A DNA stretch of 64,000 nucleotides from JAVVEG01 sp032251455 (GTDB lineage Bacteria; Pseudomonadota; Gammaproteobacteria; Pseudomonadales; Pseudohongiellaceae). Where the stretch lies: positions 82,922 to 146,921 of the forward strand of contig JAVVEG010000006.1 of the NCBI GenBank assembly GCA_032251455.1, given 5' to 3'. Shown one piece after another: positions 18,653-27,891 of the stretch; within the stretch, counting starts at the first letter, position 1, and each line of letters begins with the position of its first letter. The position numbers and the translations under genes are program-made. The notes under the pieces are model-generated. The model was not told where the DNA came from. It made no database searches and saw only the letters and a program-made list of their open reading frames with translations.

Positions 18653-18823
18653 TGTTATCTGCTGCACTTCTCCTACACTGAGACAGGCGTTTAGCTGTTG
18701 AATTTTCAGTATTTGTGATCGGCTTTCGAACCGCAGTCATTAAACACGGATATTCTAGCTTTATCGCGCAGGAATATTGTCATGAGGCTGATCAAAAGTG
18801 GCAAAAATATGGCAGCCGGCCAC

Positions 18824-19858
18824 TCACTCTGCCCCAAAAAGATCATCCGCCTGAGCCGGCAGATCAAGACCAAACTGCAGATAGGCATGCCGGGTTACCA
18901 TTCTGCCTCTGGGGGTACGCTGAATGAAACCCTGTTGTATCAGATAGGGCTCCAGTACATCCTCGATGGTGTCGCGCTCTTCACTGATTGCAGCAGCCAG
19001 ACTGTCAATACCCACAGGGCCACCACCAAATTTTTCGATCATGGTCAGCAAGAGACGGCGATCCATATGATCGAAACCATTCTTGTCTATGGCAAGCATG
19101 TCCAGTGCCTTGCTGGCAATCTCGCCGTTAACAACACCACTGGCACGCACCTGGGAATAATCCCGCACACGGCGCAGCAGGCGATTGGCAATACGGGGAG
19201 TGCCGCGTGATCGACGTGCTATCTCCAAAGCGCCCGGGTCATCCATCGTACAGGCCAGTATCTGGGCAGAACGCTTGATGATAGTGCTCAACTCATCAAT
19301 GGAATAAAACTCCAGACGTTGAATGATGCCAAACCGGTCCCGCAAGGGAGAGGTCAGCAGACCAGCCCGGGTAGTGGCACCAACCAGGGTAAAAGGGGGC
19401 AGGTCAAGCTTGATTGAACGTGCCCCCGGTCCCTCTCCAATCATGATATCCAGTTGGTAGTCTTCCATAGCGGGATAAAGGATTTCCTCGATGGCGGGGC
19501 TCAGTCGGTGAATCTCGTCGATGAAAAGCACATCACCTGACTCCAGATTGGTCAACATGGCAGCCAGATCACCAGCTTTTTCCAGCACAGGGCCGGAAGT
19601 GGACTTGATCGAGACCTTGAGCTCATTGGCAATGATATTGGCCAGGGTGGTCTTGCCCAGGCCCGGAGGCCCGAAGATGAGGGTATGATCCAATGCCTCG
19701 CTGCGCTTGCGTGCAGCACTGATAAAGATACCCATCTGCTCCTTCACCGTGGCCTGACCGATGTAATCCTGCAGGCTCAACGGGCGAATGGCACGGTCAA
19801 TCGACTGTTCATTCGGAGTTATCGCAGCTGAAATCAACCGATCTTCCTCAATACTCAT
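18824..19858 (-). CDS. ruvB: Holliday junction branch-migration ATPase RuvB
   Basis: 344 aa AAA+ motor. Walker A GPPGLGKT is at 63-70, the DEIHRL Walker B follows at about 117, and the sensor and arginine-finger region reads GATTRAGLLTSPLRDRFG. The C-terminal winged-helix domain contains LEPYLIQQGFIQRTPRGR. It drives branch migration on RuvA-bound junctions. Its ATG overlaps the ruvA stop by 4 bp (ATGA). Confidence 0.98.
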   Translation of the reverse strand: MSIEEDRLISAAITPNEQSIDRAIRPLSLQDYIGQATVKEQMGIFISAARKRSEALDHTLIFGPPGLGKTTLANIIANELKVSIKSTSGPVLEKAGDLAAMLTNLESGDVLFIDEIHRLSPAIEEILYPAMEDYQLDIMIGEGPGARSIKLDLPPFTLVGATTRAGLLTSPLRDRFGIIQRLEFYSIDELSTIIKRSAQILACTMDDPGALEIARRSRGTPRIANRLLRRVRDYSQVRASGVVNGEIASKALDMLAIDKNGFDHMDRRLLLTMIEKFGGGPVGIDSLAAAISEERDTIEDVLEPYLIQQGFIQRTPRGRMVTRHAYLQFGLDLPAQADDLFGAE

Positions 19859-20478
19859 GCCAAACTCCTCAGTGCCAGCCTGATGAGCTCTTCACTGCTG
19901 GCCAGATCATCATGTTGTTTCAAGACCTGCATCACCACCCTTGCCGCTTCCTGTGGTTTGTAACCAAGGGCAATCAGGGCCGTTTCGGCATCGGCCGACA
20001 TCTTGCGCTGGCTTTCCACTGCGGGAAGTGGCTCCGAGCCGCCCCCTGCACCGACACTTCCCTGCGCTTCCTCCCAGGATTCCAGCTTGTCACGCATTTC
20101 CACAATCAGCCGCTCTGCTGTCTTCCTGCCAATCCCCGGCATTCTCACCATCGCCGAGACATCATTGTTGTTGACTGTCCTGATGAAATCATCAACTGCC
20201 ATACCCGACAGAATGGCCAGTGCCATCTTCGGACCCACCCCGCTGATGCGGATAAGATGGCGAAACAGCAGGCGCTCGCGCAGCTCATGAAAGCCATATA
20301 GCAGCTGGGCATCTTCCCTGACCACCAGATGTGTAAACAACTGCACCTGCTGCCCTGGTGCAGGCAGCTGATAAATCGTGCTCATGGGAACCTGTAATTC
20401 ATACCCTACGCCCTGCACATCAACCACAATGTCGGGCGCCTGCTTTTCCAGTAATACGCCTCTGATCCTTCCTATCAC
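19855..20478 (-). CDS. ruvA: Holliday junction DNA-binding protein RuvA
   Basis: 207 aa. An N-terminal OB fold (MIGRIRGVLLEKQ) is followed by two helix-hairpin-helix motifs (IRISGVGPKMALAIL; MVRMPGIGRKTAERLIVEM) and, after a flexible linker, the C-terminal domain III that contacts RuvB (ALIALGYKPQEAARVV). It forms the tetramer that holds the open junction. It lies between ruvC and ruvB. Confidence 0.98.
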   Translation of the reverse strand: MIGRIRGVLLEKQAPDIVVDVQGVGYELQVPMSTIYQLPAPGQQVQLFTHLVVREDAQLLYGFHELRERLLFRHLIRISGVGPKMALAILSGMAVDDFIRTVNNNDVSAMVRMPGIGRKTAERLIVEMRDKLESWEEAQGSVGAGGGSEPLPAVESQRKMSADAETALIALGYKPQEAARVVMQVLKQHDDLASSEELIRLALRSLA

Positions 20479-20503
20479 CGACCGTCCCTCATGCTATGTC
20501 ATG

Positions 20504-21031
20504 TTAAGGTCTTTGTTGCAGCCGACTCCTGCTGAAGGAGGCCGCATCACTGATGCGCAGCAGGCCCGCCTGGGTATTGGCGTGACAGATTGCTATGGCC
20601 AGAGCATCGCTGGCATCCTCCTGCAACTTACCGGACAGCCCCAGCAGGATTTTCACCATATGCTGAACCTGGGTTTTCGCGGCGCTGCCACTGCCAGTAA
20701 CCGTCTGCTTCACCTTTCTGGCGGAATACTCGGACAAGGGCAGATCCTGTTGCAGACAGGCAACCATGGCACTGCCACGGGCCTGTCCCAGCTTCAGCGC
20801 CGATGCGACACTCTTGCCCAGGAAAACCTCCTCGATGGCAGCCTGCTGCGGGGAATACTCGACTATTATCTGGGTAATACCCTCAAATATCTGTTTCAGG
20901 CGCAGTTGATGAGTCTCATTCTGCAGGCGCAGGCAGCCTGAACAGACATATTCAAACCTGTTGCCAAGCGCATTGATGATGCCGTATCCGGTCAGACGCG
21001 AACCCGGATCAATACCTAGGATGAGGGCCAT
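20504..21031 (-). CDS. ruvC: Holliday junction resolvase RuvC
   Basis: 175 aa from the ATG at 21031 (a TTG one codon before is unlikely). RNase H-like endonuclease that cuts Holliday junctions symmetrically. Asp8 (LGIDPGSRLTGYG), the Glu in AIEEVFLGKSVASALKLGQARG, and late acidic residues (EDASDALAIAICH) form the metal site. It is first of the ruvC-ruvA-ruvB run and follows yebC. Confidence 0.97.
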   Translation of the reverse strand: MALILGIDPGSRLTGYGIINALGNRFEYVCSGCLRLQNETHQLRLKQIFEGITQIIVEYSPQQAAIEEVFLGKSVASALKLGQARGSAMVACLQQDLPLSEYSARKVKQTVTGSGSAAKTQVQHMVKILLGLSGKLQEDASDALAIAICHANTQAGLLRISDAASFSRSRLQQRP

Positions 21032-21066
21032 CAACTATCCTTATCAACTCAGGGATGGCAGACAGC

Positions 21067-21813
21067 TTACTGTAAACGCTCCAGCACGTCATCTGGAATA
21101 CTGGCGTTGGAGTACACTTTCTGTACATCATCCAGATCCTCCAGATGATCCAGCAATGGCAGCAGTTTTTCCGCCAGCTCCTGATCCAGCACAACGTGGG
21201 TGGCAGCGATCATGGTAACAGCCGAATCAAGCATTTCGATACCAGCATCCTTGAGCAGATCCTTGACTCTGCCCAGTTGCTCCGCAGCACAGATGAGTTC
21301 AATACTGCCATCTTCCTGTCTGCTCAAGTCTTCGACGCCTGCATCAAGAGTCAACTCAAGCACCCTGTCCTCGTCGGCACTGTCTGGAAGTATCACATAT
21401 CCCTTTTTTGAGAACAGATAGGATACAGAGCCACTGGTGCCCAGATTGCCACCAAATTTGCTGAAGCCATGCCGGACTTCCGCAACCGTTCTGTTCTTGT
21501 TGTCGGTCAGGGTTTCCAGCAGCACCGCCACCCCGCCCGGCCCATAACCTTCATAGACCAGTTCTTCCAGGTTTTCGTTTTCCTGGGTGCCGGCACCTCT
21601 GGCAATGGCCCTGTCGATGGTGTCACGTGTCATATTGGCGCTCAGCGCCTCATCGACTGCCGCACGCAGGCGTGGATTGTCCGCAGGAGAATCACCCCCA
21701 AGCTTGGCTGCAACCGTCAGCTCCCTGATCAGCTTGGTGAACATCTTGCCTTTCTTGGCGTCCTGCCTGGCCTTTCTGTGTTTGATATTGGCCCATTTGC
21801 TGTGTCCGGCCAT
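21067..21813 (-). CDS. yebC: YebC/PmpR family protein
   Basis: 248 aa with the standard N-terminus MAGHSKWANIKHRKARQDAKKGK and the YEGYGPGGVAVLLETLTDNKNRT core. The family (TACO1 in mitochondria) was described as transcription regulators such as PmpR, and more recent work ties it to translation of proline-rich stretches. It lies 11 bp after aspS and 35 bp before ruvC, as in most gammaproteobacteria. Confidence 0.96.
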   Translation of the reverse strand: MAGHSKWANIKHRKARQDAKKGKMFTKLIRELTVAAKLGGDSPADNPRLRAAVDEALSANMTRDTIDRAIARGAGTQENENLEELVYEGYGPGGVAVLLETLTDNKNRTVAEVRHGFSKFGGNLGTSGSVSYLFSKKGYVILPDSADEDRVLELTLDAGVEDLSRQEDGSIELICAAEQLGRVKDLLKDAGIEMLDSAVTMIAATHVVLDQELAEKLLPLLDHLEDLDDVQKVYSNASIPDDVLERLQ

Positions 21814-21824
21814 GGATCAACTCC

Positions 21825-23588
21825 TTACTGCTGCTCGCGCAATCGGATATTCAATTCCCGCAACTGTTTACTGGAGACCAAACCCGGCGCATCCGTCAAC
21901 GGACAGGCAGCAGACTGGGTTTTCGGGAAGGCAATCACCTCTCTTATCGAAGTCGCCCCGGTCATCAGCATGATCAGACGGTCCAGACCAAAAGCCAGGC
22001 CACCATGTGGCGGACACCCCGATGCCAGCGCAGTCAACAGAAAGCCGAATTTCTCCTCGGCTTCCTCTGGCCCTATGTCCAGCACCTCAAATACTGTCTG
22101 CTGCATTTCAGGCTGGTTGATACGAATGGAGCCGCCACCCAGCTCAGTGCCGTTGAGCACCATGTCATAGGCCCGGGACAAGGCATTGCGGGGCTCAGCC
22201 TTCAGCTCTTCGGGCGTACAGGATGGCGCCGTGAATGGATGATGCAGCGAGTTCAGGCTGCCATCACCCGCCAGCTCGAACATCGGAAAGTCAATCACCC
22301 AGAGAGGTGCCCAAGGCTTGTCCAGCAGACCCAGCTCATGGCCGACATGCACACGCAGGGCCCCCATGGCTTCATTGACCACCTTGATGCTGTCTGCACC
22401 AAAAAATACGATATCGCCATTGCCGGCACCTACCCGGGCCAACACATCCCGGACCACCTGTTCAGGCATGAATTTGATGATTGGTGATTGCAAGCCTTCC
22501 AGACCAGAATCGAGATCATTGACCTTGATCCAGGCCAGGCCTTTTGCACCGTAGATAGCGACAAATTTAGTGTAATCATCTATCTGCTTTCGGCTCAGGG
22601 CTGCCCCACCGGGCACTTTCAGGGCAACAACCCGGCATTCGGGATTGTTGGCCGGGCCACTGAACACCTTGAAATCAACCTCCTGCATCAAGTCAGCAAT
22701 GTCAGTCAGTTCCAGCGGTATACGCAGATCCGGCTTGTCCGAACCATAGCGACGCATGGCTTCGGCGTAGGTCATTTTGGGGAAATCACCAAGCTCCACC
22801 GCCAGATGATCAAGAAAGATACGGCGAATCATGGCTTCGGCAACACGCATGATCTGGTCTTCATTCATGAAGGATGTTTCGATATCGATCTGGGTGAACT
22901 CGGGTTGCCGATCGGCGCGCAGATCCTCATCCCGAAAACATTTGGCTATCTGGTAATAGCGGTCAAGCCCGGCCACCATCAGTATCTGTTTGAATAACTG
23001 AGGAGACTGCGGCAAGGCAAAAAACCGGCCTGGATGAGTCCGGCTTGGCACCAGATAATCCCTCGCTCCTTCCGGGGTCGCACGGGTCAGCAGAGGGGTC
23101 TCTATGTCAAGAAAGCCTTCACCATCCAGGAAGTTGCGAATCGAGTTGCTGACCTTTGAACGAAACTGCAGACGCTTCATCATCTCGGGTCGGCGCAAAT
23201 CGATATAGCGATAACGCAGGCGCACATCTTCACCCACATCGGCGTGCTCGTCCAGTTGGAAAGGTGGTGTTCTGGCGGCACTGAGTACCAGCAGGGATGA
23301 ACCCAGCACTTCTACCTGACCAGTACCCATATCCGTATTGCTGGTTCCTTCCGGGCGCAGACGCACAGTGCCGCTTACCTGCAGGACATACTCGCTGCGC
23401 ACCTGTTCGGCGGCGGCAAAACTCTCCCTGGCGTCCGGATCGAAAACCAGTTGCACAATGCCGGCGCGATCGCGCAAATCCAGGAAAATGACGCCACCAT
23501 GATCGCGGCGGCGGTGTACCCAGCCACAAAGGGTCACCGTTTGACCTGTGAAAGTTTCGTTTAAATCTCCGCAATAATGGCTGCGCAT
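21825..23588 (-). CDS. aspS: Aspartyl-tRNA synthetase
   Basis: 587 aa class II synthetase of the bacterial type. An N-terminal OB anticodon-binding domain (about 1-110, GWVHRRRDHGGVIFLDLRDR), catalytic motifs 1-3 with QSPQLFKQ, FRDEDLRADRQPEFTQ-type motif 2 and GLDRLIMLMTG as motif 3, and the inserted GAD domain (about 300-410) are all visible. Aspartate-specific versus non-discriminating activity cannot be told here. It lies 30 bp after the FmdB-type gene. Confidence 0.98.
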   Translation of the reverse strand: MRSHYCGDLNETFTGQTVTLCGWVHRRRDHGGVIFLDLRDRAGIVQLVFDPDARESFAAAEQVRSEYVLQVSGTVRLRPEGTSNTDMGTGQVEVLGSSLLVLSAARTPPFQLDEHADVGEDVRLRYRYIDLRRPEMMKRLQFRSKVSNSIRNFLDGEGFLDIETPLLTRATPEGARDYLVPSRTHPGRFFALPQSPQLFKQILMVAGLDRYYQIAKCFRDEDLRADRQPEFTQIDIETSFMNEDQIMRVAEAMIRRIFLDHLAVELGDFPKMTYAEAMRRYGSDKPDLRIPLELTDIADLMQEVDFKVFSGPANNPECRVVALKVPGGAALSRKQIDDYTKFVAIYGAKGLAWIKVNDLDSGLEGLQSPIIKFMPEQVVRDVLARVGAGNGDIVFFGADSIKVVNEAMGALRVHVGHELGLLDKPWAPLWVIDFPMFELAGDGSLNSLHHPFTAPSCTPEELKAEPRNALSRAYDMVLNGTELGGGSIRINQPEMQQTVFEVLDIGPEEAEEKFGFLLTALASGCPPHGGLAFGLDRLIMLMTGATSIREVIAFPKTQSAACPLTDAPGLVSSKQLRELNIRLREQQ

Positions 23589-23618
23589 ACTGTATTCCCG
23601 TTGCCTTGTTGGTTGTCT

Positions 23619-23915
23619 TCAAGCCGCCGGAGCGGGTTTCTTGTTGCTTGTTTCCGTCTTGGCAACTGCTGCAGTGCCAGCTGCAGCACTACCTGCTTCA
23701 GTTGATGCCGGCTGGGTACCATGCCGCTTGTTGCCAGTCTTGAAATCTGTCTCGTACCAGCCACCACCCTTTAACCTGAAACTGCTGGCGGAAACCAGCC
23801 TGACCAGCTCTGGCTGGTCGCATTCAGGGCATTGCTGCACAGGCTGATCATTGATTTTCTGCAAAACCTCCACACGATGCCCACAACTACCACATTGATA
23901 CTCATAGATCGGCAT
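23619..23915 (-). CDS. FmdB-family zinc-ribbon protein
   Basis: 98 aa. An N-terminal zinc ribbon with MPIYEYQCGSCGH and CPECDQP (two CxxC pairs) is followed by a short conserved tail (RLVSASSFRLKGGGWYETDF) and a low-complexity Ala/Thr/Lys end. The family is named after a putative formamidase regulator, but the role in gammaproteobacteria is unknown. It sits just upstream of aspS, a widely conserved pairing. Confidence 0.9.
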   Translation of the reverse strand: MPIYEYQCGSCGHRVEVLQKINDQPVQQCPECDQPELVRLVSASSFRLKGGGWYETDFKTGNKRHGTQPASTEAGSAAAGTAAVAKTETSNKKPAPAA

Positions 23916-24062
23916 AATTCCAGCACCTCATTCCTGCACCCCATTCCAGCACTTTAGACAAAAATGCATTCAGGCAGCTCGCCCGGTTTCAAAACCCCGC
24001 ATTATAACCCAGAAAACCTTCTACTGGCAGTCTGTCCAGCGCTTAAAACACGACATTAGCAC

Positions 24063-24091
24063 TTGCTAGGCAAGAGCCAATACTATATAAA
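24063..24091 (+). promoter_or_regulatory. Sigma-70 promoter for the HU-like gene
   Basis: TTGCTA, 17 bp, TATAAA. The expected transcription start is near 24098, leaving a leader of about 60 nt before the ATG at 24161. Confidence 0.6.
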
Positions 24092-24160
24092 TACCGGCCA
24101 TACAGCGCATCAAGCGCTGAACACCAAGACCGTAAACCTTCAACCAAAAAGAGAATGGGC

Positions 24161-24553
24161 ATGGCTGTAACCAAAACCGTCAAAACCAGCAAAAAAGCTG
24201 CTCCCCAGAAAGCTGCAGCAACACGAAAAACCACTGCCATCCAACAGAAATATACCAAGACTGCCATTCTCAGCGAACTCGCCGAGAATACGCAGTTGAG
24301 CAAGAAACAGGTAGCTACCGTGCTGGATGAATTGTCTGTGCTGATCGAACGTCACCTGAAGAAACGTGCTGTCGGCGAATTCATCCTGCCGGGACTGCTC
24401 AAGATCAAATCCGTCAAGCGTCCTGCCCGTCCAGCCCGGAAAAATGTGCCCAACCCCTTCAAGCCAGGGGAGTTCATGGACATTCCGAAAAAACCGGCAA
24501 CTACCCGTGTCAAGGTTCTCCCCTTGAAGAAACTCAAGGATTTTGCCGAATAA
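24161..24553 (+). CDS. HU/IHF-family DNA-binding protein with a basic N-terminal tail
   Basis: 130 aa. Residues 1-30 form a Lys/Ala/Thr-rich tail (TKTVKTSKKAAPQKAAATRK) reminiscent of histone-like tails. The rest has the HU/IHF helix-helix-beta pattern (TKTAILSELAENTQLSKKQVATVL; GEFILPGLLKIKSVKRPARP), but the beta-arm reads NPFKPGEFMDIPKKPATTRVKV. This longer HU variant exists in several gammaproteobacteria beside ordinary HU. I chose the ATG at 24161 since AAGAGA is about 8 bases upstream; the ATG at 24155 is too close to that site. Confidence 0.88.
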   Translation: MAVTKTVKTSKKAAPQKAAATRKTTAIQQKYTKTAILSELAENTQLSKKQVATVLDELSVLIERHLKKRAVGEFILPGLLKIKSVKRPARPARKNVPNPFKPGEFMDIPKKPATTRVKVLPLKKLKDFAE

Positions 24554-24588
24554 ACCCGGTAGAACGGTCAGACATCTGCCCCCGATCC

Positions 24589-24615
24589 CCGGCTTCAGCC
24601 CCTGACTGAAGCCGG
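24589..24615. other. Perfect 10-bp stem hairpin downstream of the HU-like gene
   Basis: CCGGCTTCAG and CTGAAGCCGG flank a 7-nt loop, 36 bp after the stop codon. There is no T-run after it on either strand, so it is not a classical intrinsic terminator; it could be a processing or mRNA-stabilising hairpin. Confidence 0.55.
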
Positions 24616-24678
24616 AGACTGAAAAAGAGACAGGCCTTTTTGGAAAAACCGCAAATCCAGGTCTTTTCCAGGTATTTT

Positions 24679-24730
24679 CGCCACGACCGATCGCCACGAC
24701 CAATCGCCACCACCGATCGCCACCACAAAT
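24679..24730. repeat. Four tandem 13-bp repeats upstream of proS
   Basis: Four head-to-tail units, CGCCACGACCGAT, CGCCACGACCAAT, CGCCACCACCGAT and CGCCACCACAAAT, end 19 bp before the proS ATG. Differences are single bases, which suggests an expanded repeat that is now drifting. It lies in the likely 5' leader of proS. Confidence 0.9.
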
Positions 24731-24749
24731 AACTCCTGAACAAGAGCCC

Positions 24750-26492
24750 ATGCGTACCAGCCAGTTTTTGACAGCCACCCTAAAAGAAACCCCGGCTGAT
24801 GCCGAAGTGATCAGCCACCAGCTCATGTTAAGGGCCGGGTTGATACGCAAGCTGGCCACCGGACTCTATACCTGGATGCCGAGCGGGCTCAGGGTATTGC
24901 AGAAGGTCAGCAACATCGTACGGGAAGAAATGAACAAGGCTGGCGCCATGGAGGTCTCCATGCCCATCGTTCAACCCGCAGATCTGTGGCTGGAATCCGG
25001 GCGCTGGGATCAGATGGGCCCCGAGCTTTTGCGCTTCCTCGACAGACACAACCGTGATTTTTGCCTGGGCCCGACCCACGAAGAAGTCATCACCGACCTG
25101 GTGCGCAATGAGTACAACAGCTACCGGCAGCTCCCGGTGATCTTTTATCAGATTCAGACCAAATTCAGGGATGAACGCCGTCCCCGCTTCGGCGTCATGC
25201 GGGCCCGGGAATTTCTAATGAAAGATGCCTATTCCTTCCACATCGATGAGGACTCCTTACAGGCAAGCTATGAACTCATGTACCAGACCTATTGTTCAAT
25301 TTTCACGCGCCTGGGCCTTGAGTTTCGCGCAGTGATGGCCGACACCGGTAATATCGGCGGCAGCACTTCGCATGAATTCCATGTCCTGGCGGATTCCGGT
25401 GAAGATGAAATAGTGTTCAGCACAGAAGGTGAATACGCTGCCAATAGAGAACTGGCGGCCGGCACCCTGGCCAGAAGCAACAGCCAGGAAGCTGTTGCGG
25501 ACTGCAACGAGGTGGCAACCCCAGGGGCCAGAAGCATTGAAGAAGTCAGCACCCTATTGGAATTGCCTGCGGAAAAAATGGTCAAGACCCTTATCGTGCA
25601 TGGTCAACGCTCAGCCGATGAGAACACCAGTGATCGTATGCCACTGGTGGCGCTTGTCATTCGAGGTGACCAGGAAATCAATCTGCTCAAGGCAGAAAAA
25701 TTACCTCAGGTTGCTGCGCCGGCAACATTGGCCAGCGAGGAGGAAATCAGTGCGGTACTTGCCTGCAAGCCTGGCAGCATCGGCCCCCGCATGCTCCCCA
25801 TTCCGGTGATTGCCGATCACAGCGTGAACGGCCTGTTCAATTTTTGCTGTGGCGCCAACCGTGACGGGTATCATTTGCTCAATGCCAACTGGGGGCGGGA
25901 TTGCCGGTTTGACAGCACTGCCGATATTCGCAAGGTCTGCGAAGGCGATACAAGCCCTGATGGCAAAGGCTTGCTCGCCATCAGAAGAGGCATAGAGGTA
26001 GGACATATTTTCCAGCTCGGCACCAAGTACAGCAAAGCCATGAATGCTGTCGTACTCGATGAAAACGGCAAAAGCATTACCATGAGCATGGGCTGTTACG
26101 GTATCGGCGTCAGCCGGATCGTCGCTGCCTGCATTGAACAGAATCATGACGAGCAGGGTATTATCTGGCCGGATAATATTGCCCCTTTCCAGATCGTCAT
26201 CATTCCGATGAATCCGCATAAATCCGCCGCTGTTCGAGACTACAGTGAACAACTGCTACAGCAATTATTACAGGCAGGTTATGATGTTCTGCTGGATGAT
26301 CGGGACAAGAAAACCAGCGCAGGGGTCAAGTTCACCGATGCCGAGCTGATCGGAATTCCACATCGCCTGGTCATTTCCGAGCGCGGTCTGGAAGCCGGAG
26401 AAATTGAATATCGGGCCCGACGCAAAACAGCAAATGAACAGGTTCCGGCAACAGAAATAATCGCTTATCTGCACCAGCACATCAGCCAGTAA
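24750..26492 (+). CDS. proS: Prolyl-tRNA synthetase (bacterial type)
   Basis: 580 aa class II synthetase. Motif 2 and the HDE region are seen in LGPTHEEVITDLVRNE, with KFRDERRPRFGVMRAREFLMKDAYSF split over the classical signature. The insertion (INS) editing domain at about 225-400 clears misacylated alanyl-tRNA(Pro), and the C-terminal anticodon domain is at about 470-580 (VLLDDRDKKTSAGVKF). The leader carries four 13-bp repeats. It is followed by a YihY gene 31 bp downstream. Confidence 0.98.
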   Translation: MRTSQFLTATLKETPADAEVISHQLMLRAGLIRKLATGLYTWMPSGLRVLQKVSNIVREEMNKAGAMEVSMPIVQPADLWLESGRWDQMGPELLRFLDRHNRDFCLGPTHEEVITDLVRNEYNSYRQLPVIFYQIQTKFRDERRPRFGVMRAREFLMKDAYSFHIDEDSLQASYELMYQTYCSIFTRLGLEFRAVMADTGNIGGSTSHEFHVLADSGEDEIVFSTEGEYAANRELAAGTLARSNSQEAVADCNEVATPGARSIEEVSTLLELPAEKMVKTLIVHGQRSADENTSDRMPLVALVIRGDQEINLLKAEKLPQVAAPATLASEEEISAVLACKPGSIGPRMLPIPVIADHSVNGLFNFCCGANRDGYHLLNANWGRDCRFDSTADIRKVCEGDTSPDGKGLLAIRRGIEVGHIFQLGTKYSKAMNAVVLDENGKSITMSMGCYGIGVSRIVAACIEQNHDEQGIIWPDNIAPFQIVIIPMNPHKSAAVRDYSEQLLQQLLQAGYDVLLDDRDKKTSAGVKFTDAELIGIPHRLVISERGLEAGEIEYRARRKTANEQVPATEIIAYLHQHISQ

Positions 26493-26523
26493 GCCCCGCG
26501 AGGCTCAAGGCACAGGGAGAAAC

Positions 26524-27891
26524 ATGGCAATCAGTTTTTCCAGCTTCAGCACCCTGATCGAAGCAGGTCGAAAACAATTGGACCATCTGCTCTGGTCACC
26601 CAAACTGGAGACTCTACCATTCTGGCATCGCTTTCTGCTGCGCAGTGCCCGCATCAGCTATGCGGTAATCCGGGATCTGGGCGAAGGCCAGCTCAGCCTC
26701 AGGGCCATGGGGCTGGTCTACTACACCGTTATTTCCATGATCCCCTTGCTGGCGCTGACTTTTTCTGTGCTCAAAGGTCTTGGAGCACATAATGCCATGG
26801 AACCGGCATTACTGAGCGTCCTGGCGCCTTTGGGCGAGCGCAGCACCGAGGTCACTACCAACATCATCAGCTTCGTCGACAATGTACGGGTAGATGTGCT
26901 CAGCGTAATCAGTCTTGGTGTTCTGCTCTACACAGTCCTGGCCATGATGCAGCGCATTGAATATACCTTCAATTACATCTGGACCGTGCGGCAGGCCAGA
27001 ACCCTGGCCAATCGGATCAGTGAATATCTGTTTGCCATCATCGTGAGCCCCTTGCTGATTTTTATCTCGATCGGCATTACCTCCTATGTCAACACCAATG
27101 TATTCGCCCTTTATCTGGAAACCCTCAATGTCGGAGCCGATTTCCTGCAGATAATAGGCTTTGTTACTCCATTCCTTTTCATGTCACTGGCCTTTGCCTT
27201 CGCTTACAGCTTTATCCCCAATACCCGGGTCAAGTTCGGCTCTGCCTTCGTTGGCGGAATTCTGACCACCATCATCTGGAAAACAATGGCCTGGGTCTTT
27301 CAGAGTTTTTTCGTTACCTCCACCACCAATGCCATCGTCTACCTGGCTTTCTTTACTGTCATTCTGGTCATGGTGTTCATTTATCTGGGCTGGCTGGTTC
27401 TGTTGATAGGTTCCAACATCGCCTTCTACCATCAGTATCCGGAAAAGGCCCGCTTTGGACGCCAGAAACTGGAACCAAGCATCCGGGAACAGGAGGAACT
27501 CTGCCTGAATGTCGCCTATTTGATAATTTCCCGTTTCCAGCAAAAATTATCTCCCTGGAGCAGTGATGCACTGGCGACCCATCTACAGATCAATCATGGC
27601 CGGGTCATGGATGTGCTTTCCCTGTTGATGGATACGGATTTCATTCGTGCCACCGATGAGGACCCGGCTCATTACCTGCCCGCCAAGGCCGTCGCTGACA
27701 TGAGTCTGACCAGTTTGCTGTCACAGATAAGAAAGCACAGTGGCCGACCCAGCGCTGAGGGCACAAGCCCGCACATTGAGCCAGCCATCAAGAAGTTTAT
27801 GGCCGATAGTGAACAACTGCTGGAGCAACAAATTGGCAAACAACGGTTTTCTGATTTAATTGATCATGCACAAGGCGAGAAAACCAAATGA
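26524..27891 (+). CDS. YihY/virulence factor BrkB family inner-membrane protein
   Basis: 455 aa with about six membrane segments in the first 300 residues. The family signature is LSLRAMGLVYYTVISMIPLL, and GGILTTIIWKTMAWVFQSFF is the second conserved part. The C-terminal 150 residues are soluble and winged-helix like (LNVAYLIISRFQQKL...). The family was once mis-called ribonuclease BN. Its role is unclear, with envelope integrity suggested. The stop overlaps the arsC start by 4 bp. Confidence 0.88.
   Translation: MAISFSSFSTLIEAGRKQLDHLLWSPKLETLPFWHRFLLRSARISYAVIRDLGEGQLSLRAMGLVYYTVISMIPLLALTFSVLKGLGAHNAMEPALLSVLAPLGERSTEVTTNIISFVDNVRVDVLSVISLGVLLYTVLAMMQRIEYTFNYIWTVRQARTLANRISEYLFAIIVSPLLIFISIGITSYVNTNVFALYLETLNVGADFLQIIGFVTPFLFMSLAFAFAYSFIPNTRVKFGSAFVGGILTTIIWKTMAWVFQSFFVTSTTNAIVYLAFFTVILVMVFIYLGWLVLLIGSNIAFYHQYPEKARFGRQKLEPSIREQEELCLNVAYLIISRFQQKLSPWSSDALATHLQINHGRVMDVLSLLMDTDFIRATDEDPAHYLPAKAVADMSLTSLLSQIRKHSGRPSAEGTSPHIEPAIKKFMADSEQLLEQQIGKQRFSDLIDHAQGEKTK

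Noticed and set aside
24589..24615. Hairpin after the HU-like gene as an intrinsic terminator
   Set aside because: The stem is perfect but no T-run follows on either strand, so it is listed only as a hairpin.
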